NCBI GenBank assembly: GCA_948567375.1
Contig: OX419756.1
Span: 38,082,333-38,146,332, forward strand
Direction: 5' to 3'
DNA from: Lunularia cruciata
Taxonomy: Eukaryota > Streptophyta > Marchantiopsida > Lunulariales > Lunulariaceae
Length of the DNA stretch: 64,000 nt
Part shown: piece after piece, positions 1 to 10,429 of the stretch
Layout of the letters: each line of letters starts with the position of its first letter
Position numbering within the stretch: position 1 is the first letter of the stretch
Notes under the pieces: generated by a model
Database searches by the model: none
Told to the model about the DNA's origin: nothing
What the model saw: only the letters and a program-made list of their open reading frames with translations
Program-made: the position numbers and the translations under genes

Positions 1-905
1 ATTCTGATATTTCGCATCCCAATCGCGGCGAAGGCCCGCTAGACAACGGTGAGTACTCACTGAGATCATAATGGAAAGAATCAGAGCCCATAAACATGAT
101 TTTTCTCTCGGTGACTTAAGAATTTGTAGCATAGAAGCTCAAGTCGGGCTACGGAACCACGTTGCAAGCATTTAAAACGCAACAATAGGTCGCCCGCATC
201 AATAGCCTGTGATCCGATGACCGGACCACTTGCTGCATAGCGTAGAGTTTTGCCCATCCTGGATTTTGGGGACTAAGAGGTCCTGAATCGAAGGCGCGTA
301 CGAGGATATCGCCCGTTTCCCAAGCACGTAACCCGTATCCGTGAATGAACAATTCTGGGACACTACCGGGTTAACTGCTGGTTTCAACGTTGGTAGCGAG
401 AGCGGACGAACGCTTTCATTTGTACGGCAACTAGTAGTTAATCTAACCCACGGGCCAAAACTATGGAACCCGGGCCAGTAGATCCACATGCAAGCATTTG
501 TATACTGTATCCATGTCCAAGATTCGATTGACTACCGGTGAATTGTGTCATGTTCGTAGAATCCCCGCAAGCGGAGAACGTGATCTCCTTTGCGGAAGAT
601 GTGGCTGTTATAATCGTCTCTCGCTTTTACGCTAGGGTTCAACACAACATTGGAAAAGAAACCATCTTTGTATATTTCAAATACTCTCTGTATTGCAACT
701 ACTTGCGCTTGCTCGGTGTAGGCACGAAGGATAATATTACCGGGATGAGGCCAAAAAGATATGGATTTCTGGTCAGAGTGAACATAGTTTGTTGGGATGT
801 ACTCTTTAACGAAATAGGAGTTGGGGCTGGCGGAGCATGTGGTGCTGGCGCTGGAGCAAGAGAACGGGAAGGTTTCCCCTTCCCTTTCTCATGCAACTTA
901 GACAT
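1..905 (-). pseudogene. Decayed copy 1 of an unrecognised GDxLxR-repeat gene family, running off the left edge
   Basis: I do not recognise the family. Read on the minus strand, an open frame from 888 to 532 has no ATG of its own and carries FWPHPGN (about 756-736), EIYKDGFF, FRKGDH (near 588) and RLRGF. It meets an in-frame TAG at 534-532 and continues as WTWIQYT and MWIYWPG (489-470). A frame change, possibly a small intron ending CCCAG near 360, leads to ETGDILVRAFD (about 315-290). Another change leads to DAGDLLLRF (about 200-175), and a TGA follows near 70. The same motifs occur in the same order in the plus-strand copy at 1989-4052, which is why I call this coding DNA. A different frame opens with ATG at 905-903 and a Pro/Ala-rich stretch (MSKLHEKGKGKPSRS), plausible as the N-terminus if a frameshift follows. 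At least one nonsense codon and probably two or three shifts suggest a pseudogene; unrecognised introns could explain some of the breaks. Confidence 0.6.
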
Positions 906-976
906 CTAATTATTGTTTATAACCCTAAAATTAAGAGTTGAGGATTTCCAAATCGAGTTTCTATTACTAGATACCA

Positions 977-1240
977 ATGGATAGACAGACTGGTATTACT
1001 CCCGTAAGGTCTTTCTTCACCACGACGAATACCAAGGAAATGCTTTGTCAATTCATTCAGCCTGCAGGAGATTTAAGTCCAAAATCAATTCTTATTAAAT
1101 TGTTGCAAACTGTTCTACGAACGGCCAACTTCGCCTCATCAAATGTTGCATATGTCAGGATCCCAGGTATGTCAGCCATCGATATGTCTATCGATCGTGG
1201 GAAATACTTCATCGAATCCTTCATGGCTGTCCAAGCCTAA
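977..1240 (+). other. Possible short coding remnant, 87 codons, unrecognised
   Basis: An ATG-started frame encodes a peptide of 87 residues with the central helix-like stretch SILIKLLQTVLR preceded by QPAGDLS. It begins only 72 bases from the ATG of the minus-strand copy 1, so the two would be divergently transcribed from one small promoter. It lies upstream of copy 2 and could be a 5' exon of that gene or chance. No stop codon interrupts it, but it has no recognised domain. A weak resemblance (IQ...KLLQ) to a minus-strand frame near 53.9 kb is too short to rely on. Confidence 0.25.
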
Positions 1241-1988
1241 TGTCTTAATGGTGTATTGCTGATATGACGAGAATGAGATCCATAGTCAGTGCATAGTTTC
1301 ACTTCAGAGTGTACACATAACTTGAAGTCAGATTTCTATTCTTCAGGATCCCGGTTGTCAGACCAGTTTAGATCCTTTCCAACGAGTTAAAACTTGTTCA
1401 ATCCGGCCAATGGTCACGTCGATTGACCCAGAGATGGTCCAATACTCGAAATATAGCAGAAGAAGATCATTAATTCGGTCAAGATCTAGAATGTTGGGAA
1501 CTCAGTACCAACGCAGAAATGATCATTTATGGCAATTGTCCGATCGGCCCCTTCTCGACTCGGCCATCGCATCGGTCTGGTACGAAACAGAATGTAGCGA
1601 GGAAGATCCTTGCTCCGTCACAGAGATTAAATGCATCGGCACAACATCTGATATTGATTGATAATTGTGAGAGTAGATCAGCCTGCAGCAAATCTACGAG
1701 TCTAAGGTCTTGGAGTCTAACACCATCAAACTGTTTCTCTGTAATTAGGCGCTTATGTGTAGCTGACAGTGAGCATTTCTGCTACAACCATCTTTATCAA
1801 CCATCTTTATGGTAAGGAGTGCTGGCGCTCCCGCGTAGCCAGATAGTGAGCGAGGCGAAAAGCTATAAAACCACCTCTTCCTGTATTAAGTATCTGGTGT
1901 TAAAGATGTGACCAAATTGGCAATTAACATCACATCAAATCTAGGTAAGCGTCACTCTCTGAATGGCCAACTACAACCAACATTCTAG
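1241..1988. other. Stretch without a supported gene, upstream of repeat-family copy 2
   Basis: This stretch has the same base composition as the flanking decayed genes and may contain their 5' exons or introns. A frame at 1410-1661 (+) is open for 83 codons and rich in Arg/Ser, but shows no motif shared with copy 1. A GTAAGC donor-like site (1945) and an acceptor-like TTCTAG (1988) frame a segment too short to be a normal plant intron. Confidence 0.3.
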
Positions 1989-4052
1989 TGTCGCGCGATC
2001 CTAGGGGAGGGCCCGGAATATTTACGTCCTGCTGATTTAAGCGAGAAGGATTCACGAGAAGAAGACATGATATTCAGTGGTCAAATACATAAGAATCAGG
2101 GAGAATTTAACTTCTGGCCTTTACCTGGTGATTTAGTCTTTCGCAGAATCCTAGATTGGCCTGAAACGAAAGGCATCAACTATCATCAATCTAGTTTGAT
2201 CGCACTAGGCGGATTGGTTGAACTGTATAAAGAAAATTACTTCTGCAACGAGGAAACATGTCCAAAGAAGGACGTTAGAGACAAGTTCCATAGACTGTAC
2301 TTCAGGAATGGAGACCATATCAAAAGACGGGGGTTTTTCTGCAAGCAAAGAAACTGGAAATGGGTTGACGAGCCCTATCCTTCTGTTTGGGTTTATTGGC
2401 CGGGAGCCATACACGAAGCAACTTTGTTAGGTTAGTGAGTCACTGTAAATGTAAAATCGTCCTTCGTATGGGCCTCATGCGCTCATTTATCCCCAGAACT
2501 AAAGCAATTCTCACTGAAGATTTTATATGGGACGTGGGGGACTTAAGTCCTCCGTTGTTTTGACCCAGAGCCGAAAGCCGAGCTTGATGGAGGATGGGAG
2601 TATCTGATTGGAATCAATCAAGTTAAAGAAAATTCATTGCCGAGAACTCTCAAGGAGGGTGACTTTCTTTTGCGTTCCAGGGGAAAACGAGTTGTTCCCG
2701 CAATCCCAGCTTGCCCTGTGTACAATACTTGCATTGAGATCGTTACATACCGATTCCAATCTGACCACTGGATTTGCATGGGGTGGGATTCTCACACGTT
2801 TGATTTCAATGATTCAAATAGTGAGCTGAAACTCGATCTAGTTGAGGGGATTCCCATGCCCGCGGACATAGTCATCTCACATGATCAACAATTCAGTGCA
2901 TATAACACTGACAGTCAGCTAGGGGGTTACGTGAAATTCTACCGAAAAGATGAGCAGGAACGGAAGAATGCCCTGGATGAGGGACAGGCACCTGACGACC
3001 ACCCACGATTCTGGAATCATCTACCGGTGAACCAACCAGAAGCAGCACATCCTCTGATACTGCGTATTGGTCGTTGGGCACAAACCGCCGCTAGCGACCT
3101 CACCTGGGGATGGATATGGGGTGACCTTTCTTTGCACTCCCGCCACCCAAGGTTATTCAATGGGAACCAGTGGTTTCTCGAGAGTGCAAGTGGAGTAAAT
3201 TACGGACCAGGCAGACCGTCGCCACGATGGGAGAACTTCAATTACAGCTTGAATTCAATCCATGCTTGTGGGGACTTGCGAATGCTCCAAGGAGATGCCA
3301 TAATTCGACAGTGTAAGCGTAGCTTATTCGAAGGTACAAACTATTTTGAACATGCACACCGGACCCAAAATCCCCTCTCGAAAGAAGGACCCCAATGACC
3401 CTCATGAACCGCCTATGGCCCTCCTACCCGGAGACCTTCTGGTTCGTTACGGGAAAATGAAACTTCATAGATCCATACCCTTGCAGAACAAGTCCCAAGG
3501 AACCGAAAACACATTTGTTGTAGAGCTATATGCCTACATTGCAGGCGAAAACAATGTACCCGTTTGGATGTTCCGTGGCCGTGATCAAGCTACATTCGGA
3601 TCTCATCTCGAAATTCTACTAGATGCTGTAGAGCCATGGTTGCTGGAGCCGTCACCTGATGTTCCCTCACTTCCTGATCTTGGACGACCAAGACCCGTGA
3701 GCCGTGACCCTAATAAAGGTAAGAAACGAATGTCGGCTAGTGAAGATCCTGCTAAGGTTAGAAACCGTAGTGTGGTGACTGTTTCAATACAAAGTGAATC
3801 GCAACCTCTCTTGCCCTCTCCCTCTTATGGCTCTTTCCCAGTAGGCCAGTGACTGCGGATCATCATCTCATGGGCAAGTTCCAACAAACCACGAAAGTGA
3901 ATCCGAGTCCCCCATCTCAACTGCCTCGCCGATGATAAGTTGCACATCCAGACAGGGAACCATTCGGAGAGACGTTGATGACTGCAAAGAGGATACCGCA
4001 GAGAATCCTGGAGTTCCGTGTAGGGGACGAACGCTTGAGGGACGGAGAAGAT
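1989..4052 (+). pseudogene. Decayed copy 2 of the GDxLxR-repeat gene family
   Basis: Coding-like sequence starts after an acceptor-like TAG at 1988 and reads PEYLRPADLSEKDSREED, then FWPLPGD (2112-2132), ELYKENYF, FRNGDH, RRGFF and VWVYWPG (to about 2412). A putative 66-nt intron (2431-2496, GT...CCCAG) follows. Next come WDVGDL, a one-base insertion at 2546 that shifts the frame, and VLRCFD. A 285-codon open frame then runs to 3398 with LKEGDFLLR (about 2652) and LQGDAIIR (about 3290). Another shift near 3305-3345 leads into 3346-3852 with LLPGDLLVR (about 3424) and VWMFRGRD. A final shift opens a Ser/Glu-rich tail to about 4052. Six GD-hydrophobic-x-R units are visible. No transmembrane or signal segment is evident and function is unknown. 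The frame breaks point to a pseudogene; mis-called introns are the alternative. Confidence 0.62.
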
Positions 4053-4370
4053 GATGAATCAAGTATGCTTGGAAAAATGTTATATGAACACTTAGATCTG
4101 ACCATTCATTGAAAAGAGAGAAATGCGACACACATTGTAAATTTATTAAAAATGGACTTCTTCTTTGAAAATGCACATTTGACTTATTATTAGTGGATAC
4201 GGTGGCCTCAGTTTTGGACACTGACGTTTACAAATGGAAATTCTACTTTGTTAGTGTGAAAATTTGGGTTCTTAGATTGGATACTGAGGCGTTTACATTG
4301 GACATTTAACGTCTTTGGTATGGGCGTTTATATTTCATTATTGGACATTTGAGTTCCGACATTGTACACT

Positions 4371-4412
4371 GGATATAACAATATATCAAAAACATAACAA
4401 TATATCAAAAAA
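4371..4412 (+). repeat. Short direct repeat, two 19-bp units
   Basis: The unit ATAACAATATATCAAAAAC occurs twice in a row with few changes. It sits in a stretch where TTGGACATT-like and CGTTTA words also recur (about 4200-4370), giving a loosely repetitive boundary next to decayed copy 2. Confidence 0.6.
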
Positions 4413-7400
4413 ATTCCATACACTAGAATATAAAGAATATTCATACTGATATAATATAGAAAACTATCAATATTGTCTGGCAATTATTTTAAGCAAAAGC
4501 TAAAATTTTTTTTCACTAAACTCCAAAAATGAATTAACTCAAATGTTATAACATATAAACTCATTACCAAAAAAGATCAAATAACAAAACTAAAATGGAT
4601 CTATTATTGACATGTTTATGTGTGCAGAGCTATATGAAATATTTACAAAAGTACTAACAAGAATAAGGGTTGCATATCCCTAGTGTTTGGAGTGGAACGT
4701 ACGACAAGACAAAATGGACAACTGGGCTAAAGTAGCGGAGAAGGATTGGGGAATGAACCAAACAGCAATCAGGAAAAGACAAACCACTAAGTTTAGGTCT
4801 AGATAAAGTTACAAATATTTAGCTCTAAAATTAGTATAGTTCTAGATGACGCAAGCAATGACAAAAGCCAAGTGTTGTTCTTTAGTGATTAGATTAAGGT
4901 TACAAATTGTAAATACTTCAAGGGATCTATAGGTGTTAGCAGATCTTGAAATCCCAAAAATACTGTTAATCAACATATTCTTGAGTTCTCCATGTCTCAC
5001 TTTTTATTTTATGCTTAATGCTTTATGTTCTCTTGAGTTATCTTGAGTCTCTCAACTCCTTAATTGGTTGTTTATAGGTTAAGTACTATTGCAATTTGGA
5101 AGTCCAGGTCCCAACATTTATGTTTAGTCTTATGTCAAGACTTCTTGTCTTGGAGTAGTCATTGTCACCTCTTAAGTGTTTTATGGGTTAGATGAATGTA
5201 ATGTCCAATATGATAGGATCTGGTTGCATTTCTCTCTTATACTCTGCATTGTTGCACCATTTGCGTCCTCGGAAGCATCTCCAAATATCTTTGACATCAA
5301 ATTGGACTCCAACAAACTCTACCATCCATATGGTCCCTACGCCTCAACATGCTCCTCCTATACATTTGCCAAGGAGAACGATGGATGCTATTAAATTGGT
5401 AACTTTGTAGAAAGCTTTAAAGCTCAATTTAATTTGAATCTATGTGCAAGGCACACAGTATCAACTCACCCAAAGACAAAGTACAATAAATTCCATAGGT
5501 TTCACTAGTATCATTAACAACTGGTTCCACCAACTAGATCCAATTGTCCAAAAGGGCTGGCATCAACTTATTCCAAAGGCTAAGTTATACTTCACCTCCT
5601 TGACAAACAAGACTAAATCCCAAAGCAAATCAATAAAAATAAGAACAAACATACCCAGCCAATGTCTTCATTTGTATTATGCTTCCAAGCACTCCTTTTG
5701 CAACATGACCTCAACTTCTTGATGTTGTTGCTATCAAATGGTTCAAAGTGGCCTTACATAAAATACCATGGAATTGCTCATCCTTCAAGAAACAAAAACA
5801 ATGAGACAAGCTCTTAAAGAGAACCCGCTTGGGTCAAAGCTTGAGAAAATAACTTGGAGTACGCATTATTTCCTCATCATATTGACTCCAAATCTTGTGC
5901 TCATCAATCCAATTCATGTCATCCTATGCATGACTCATCTCTCCTAGGATCAAGTTCTACATATGCTTTATCCATCAAAGACAAGTTGCACCCGCATAAT
6001 GAGTACATGATTACCAAGGTCAAGCAACTACCTCTGGCAAGATAGCATCCACCCACCAATGAAGTCCTCAATTCTAATATCTTTTTGCACTATTTAGAAA
6101 GGTTTTGGCCATGCAAACCAACTATATCCAAACCTCCAAACTAACCAAAAATGCTCCTAGTGTGGTGGGTATGGACAACACTTTAACATAGAATAACATC
6201 ACCAATTATACTAGTGCAACAAGGACAATTAGACATCCTTCCACAAAATCTCAAGCTTGTACCAATCACAAACAAAGTTCAATCAACATTTGCAAGACTT
6301 TCTACCATGTATATTTTATAGTGCCATAGTCCATCCAAAACACCATTCCTATAGTTATCAACAGAACCATTATGCATACTAGTTCCCCCAAAAACTACTA
6401 CAATACCCAGAGTTTCTATCTATACTACAAGCTCCAATAATGCTATTTTTGTTCTTGTCCTTCAATGCTACATCCAATTCATATCTTACAATTACAACCA
6501 ACCTATCTTCTTAATCCATAAGTTATACCACTCCTTCTAAGGTATTCCTCCCCTTCTATCAATCACCCCTATTTTTGAAATTTAGATCAAACACATACCT
6601 TCCTTTAGCACACCATTCACAACACTCTTGACATAATTTGATCTCATCTTATCATCTATATTTCTTTTATTTTCTTTACAAGACTTCCCTTGTAATATGT
6701 CATGCATATACATTGCTACATATACATTGCTACACAACATACATCATTGTCAACATCATACACTATAGAAGCACAACTCACACATAAGTCATACATGAAC
6801 TCTAAAGTGCCACAATCTAATCGGTTCATTTTTCCACTCAAAACACACTCAAATCAGATTTGTAGTCTACCCTTCACTCAACAATCTACCAACAATCTAG
6901 ATTGATTACAATCAAGACTCACCTACTCTAATAAAGGGTAGATGATGCTTGCCAGCCTCTATCCACCATAGCCAAGAACGCAAAGGCTCAACATCAAAGA
7001 AGTGAGCTCTCTACAGTTGCACTTTGAAACTATACCCCTTTGCTTGACGAAGATCTTTAGCCCTAATGGCATCATTGATTGCACATCTGATAGTGCAAAT
7101 GGTGCAAGTGACAGGGGGTTGCACCAAGTGATTAGTAGCCCTAACATGAAATGTAGCCACCATCAAGTTGTCCATGAGCAATTACCAAAATAACTATAAC
7201 TGCTAACAGTATGACTCCAACATGCAAGCAAACTAGCTTTGGTGCTACAAATGTTGTGACATATATCACACATTGCACAAACTTCCTATAAACAACCTTA
7301 TGTCTTCCTACTCCTTATTATTTGATCTTTCATTCTTATATCCTTCCACCCCTCCCCCCTCCCAAAAAAATGTTTCCTTGCTTCTCCAACCATTTTTGTA

Positions 7401-7589
7401 TTGCAGTTTGACCATGGAGTGAAATAGTATTCTATTTTTGCAAGTATATAGTGTTTTCATAGACTATGTGAGGGATTCTACTTGCTCATCAATTGCCATG
7501 TGAACAATCTATGTATATTAAAGTGATTGGCCATATAGATTATGACCAAGTCCTCATCTAGTGCTTTAACCCCATACATAGCATCCGTG

Positions 7590-7615
7590 TGTGTGTATAT
7601 ATATGTATATATAGT
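7590..7615 (+). repeat. GT/AT microsatellite
   Basis: A simple run of GTGTGT followed by TATATATATGTATATATAG. No associated gene. Confidence 0.7.
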
Positions 7616-7899
7616 AGAAGCTTGATATAGAGCAATGGTTTTCACATTGCTAGTCTTGATTGGTAATAAAGTGCAAAGCTAGAATATTGAAGAGACAAGC
7701 TCAATCAGAGAGATGCTTTGTGCTCTTGATCTACCTCTTCCCTAATCTCATCAGATTAAGCTTCAATTTATACACCATGATCACCTTTAGATCCAAATTG
7801 CAATTCATTTTGGTTGTGAATTCATGGTGTTAGTGATGCAAAACCCAGATCCTATTATCTTCCTTGGTTTTACTTATGGATATGTTTGGGATTTAACCA

Positions 7900-7941
7900 T
7901 CTATATATATATATATTATTTTATTTTATTTTATTTTATTT
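7900..7941 (+). repeat. TA and TTTTA microsatellites
   Basis: A TATATATATATAT run is followed directly by about five TTTTA units. It inflates a spurious frame at 7886-8128. Confidence 0.75.
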
Positions 7942-8800
7942 AGAACAAGCAGAACCAAATTTTGCTCAAGGCTTTGACAGTGGAGTTTTGAGGTCCATAT
8001 GTCAAAAGGAGGAGTTGCCAAGAGTCCAAGATGTACAAAATTGGATCACAATAAGTTTTGTTGAGAGTTTTAGACATTCAAGGGAGTTAAAGAAGAGAAA
8101 TTGGGTAGAAAATATCATCTTTGGATAGAGGAGTAGACAAGCTACAATTTAAAAACCAGAAATGCAAGATTTGAGCAACTAATGGCCAAGATGAGATTGA
8201 TTCAAGAAAGGAGTCTAATTTGTATCCAAGAAAAAACTTTGAAGAATTCTTGGAGTTCCAAAGCTTTTGATAATTTTTTAGTATAATTTGAGAGTAGGCA
8301 AAATTTTGATTGTGGTGCAATAAAGAAACTCTTTTTTGAACCAATCTCAAATCTAATATGATAAATTGAAATTGGAGTACTTGCATCAAGGTGTTTGGGT
8401 GAAGATTATGATCAAGTTTGGGGTTTCTATCATATCTCAACTTTTGGTTCAAAGCAACTTGTGAATTTTGGTATAATTGTTGGTGGCTAGGTCTTGCAAC
8501 TTTATGTGAAATTTGGTTAGAGAATCAGAGAATTCAAGATCTTGGATCAAGAGTACTTGGGTCTATAGAGCTCCAATCTTAGCCCAACTTGGCAACTGAT
8601 CCATATTTAGGAATTGGTTTAGAATTCAGATGCCAAAATTTATAAAGGTCTAGTACAATAATTTGAATTATAAATTTTGGTTGAATTAGGGTCTACAAGC
8701 AATGAGATATAATGCATCAAATATCAAAAAATTACTTTTATAAGGTTTGATAGATTTTCTCCAACTATAACTAGAATTCATTGCAAATTTCCCTATTTAG

Positions 8801-8920
8801 GTTATAGTTGAGAAACAAGCAACATGTTAAAGAGTTACTAATGCATACTTGAACTCTTTGGTTATTGTTGAGAAACAAGCAACATATTAAAGAGTTTCTA
8901 ATTCATACTTGAACTCTTGA
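8801..8920 (+). repeat. 60-bp tandem duplication, two units
   Basis: The segment with GAGAAACAAGCAACATGTTA and TACTTGAACTCTT occurs at 8801-8860 and again at 8861-8920 with about six differences. The unit is not found in the neighbouring elements. Confidence 0.75.
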
Positions 8921-9762
8921 GTAGAAATTATTGCAACAAATTAAGGTTTTGAATTAGGGTTTGGAGCAACAAAAATCAAACTAAGTTTAGTACATTTTCA
9001 CAAGAGCTATAATGGTCAGATGGAGACATGTTATATATCATTAGTAAGGTTATCTTGCAAGCTACACATGGAGTCATAAAATATATAACTTGGAGCCTCT
9101 AAATGAAGATTTTAACTTGAATCAAGTGTTGGGATTATTTCCCCAACAAAAAACATATCCTATCTAGAGTACATGTTGAAAGTAGCTCTTAGAGTATAGG
9201 TTGTAAGTAGCTCTTTGACAAAGAAAGTTTTCTTTAAGGTTCTTCAAGAAGCATGGAGATTTTTGGTTAAGTTTCTTGTGTAAAAATCCATCTTGTCTTC
9301 TTCAACTCCCATGTCATGGAACCATCTTCATATGAACAAACCCACCATAACATCTTCATGTACTCTTCTACACGTCCTTGTCTTTTATACATCATGATAT
9401 CATGATCCTCTCATTTCTATGCCAATAGATGACATTATGGTCAAAAATTGTTTCATCAATCTAGGTCCTTCTACAGAGATCATGCCCAATCAACAATGAT
9501 GGCACTTAGCATCAAAATCTCAAACCAACCTCCATCATGCCCTTCGTCACCCTCAATATGGCTAATGCAAAATGCTTTTGAGTATGACATAAGGTTTTTA
9601 TTGTTATTGGTGATAGCTAACTATATTGTAATATTTTTTAATAGCAACCCTATCGGAATACAAGAAGGATCGGAAGATCCCATCAAGTTGTACAAGGATA
9701 GATCTATTGGGCTAAGCTCCAATATTATGAGAAATTTATCTTATATTATAATGGACCTGCCT

Positions 9763-10429
9763 TGTAACACCTATTGGTGCATGTATGCTTTATGGATATT
9801 TAGTTTTGTAATGTAAGTAGTTGGTATATATGGTTTATTTGGAGTTTTATCAAAATTCTAAGTTAACAATAATTAGCTAAAGTTAGTTATAACCAAGATA
9901 GAAGTAAATTTATTTTAGAAAAGTTTGAAAGAATAAGCATCACTATTTTGGCTTCTAGTGTATCGACTTATATTATTCCTGTATATATGTCTTTTAAAAA
10001 ATTGAGAACTCTTAGTTATACAAGTCTTTTTGGTATGGTTTTTTAATAAACCAAGGAGCGCATGTGAAGCTTGACTTAGTTGTTGGGTCAAAATAAGACC
10101 ACATGCTTATAGGGCTTATTCCCATGAGTTTGAATATTACTTTAAAATTTTGACTTTAGATGATTTTTTACCTAAGTAACTTGAGTTATTTTAGTAAGTG
10201 GTAATGTTTGTGTATAAGTATTTCAAAAATATATAAACTAAAGATGAAGAGATACTCTTCATCCATTCATTTACAATTATCTATCTTATTGCATTCTTTA
10301 GTGAAAAATAGCTGAAGTCCTTGAGGTACCTTGCATTTTTAGCTTTGAAGTAGTATAATGGAGTTTGGTTCCTTGCTACATTAATAGCAATAAAAGATAC
10401 ATCTTGAGTGAGAGACAAGTTAACTCATA
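9763..10429 (+). repeat. Family A 5' LTR
   Basis: It starts TGTAACACCTATTGGTGCAT and ends near GTTAACTCATA. It aligns along its length with 61776-62492 (+) and 62699-63389 (-), for example around GAACTCTTAG...ACAAG(C/T)CTTTTT and the AACTTGAGTTA block. The usual terminal CA is mutated to TA in this copy. Confidence 0.7.

Larger units (their letters stand above)
4053..9762. other. AT-rich intergenic DNA without a recognisable gene
   Basis: Composition changes sharply near 4.1 kb to AT-rich sequence with short, stop-ridden frames on both strands. From about 5.3 to 7.3 kb the plus strand is rich in A/C/T with little G, as is 27.5-29.8 kb and 36-37.7 kb. This is compatible with the antisense of an old, unidentified transposon. 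I could identify no reverse transcriptase, integrase, transposase or cellular domain here. Frames such as 8087-8452 (-) and 9448-9816 (+) have no motif support. Confidence 0.6.

Noticed and set aside
538..909. Plus-strand frame of 123 codons ending in a Gly/Ala-rich stretch
   Set aside because: It is the antisense of the minus-strand family copy, whose motifs match the second copy; the Gly/Ala run is the complement of the Pro/Ala-rich N-terminus.
3311..3380. Intron joining the two long frames of repeat-family copy 2
   Set aside because: A GTAAGC donor exists at 3312, but the AG acceptors tried (about 3382-3386) create a stop at the junction, so a frameshift fits better.
8087..8452. Minus-strand frame of 121 codons
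   Set aside because: AT-rich, Asn/Leu/Phe-heavy, no motif; no support beyond length.
9448..9816. Plus-strand frame of 122 codons
   Set aside because: It runs into the family A LTR (from 9763) and shows no domain; treated as chance.
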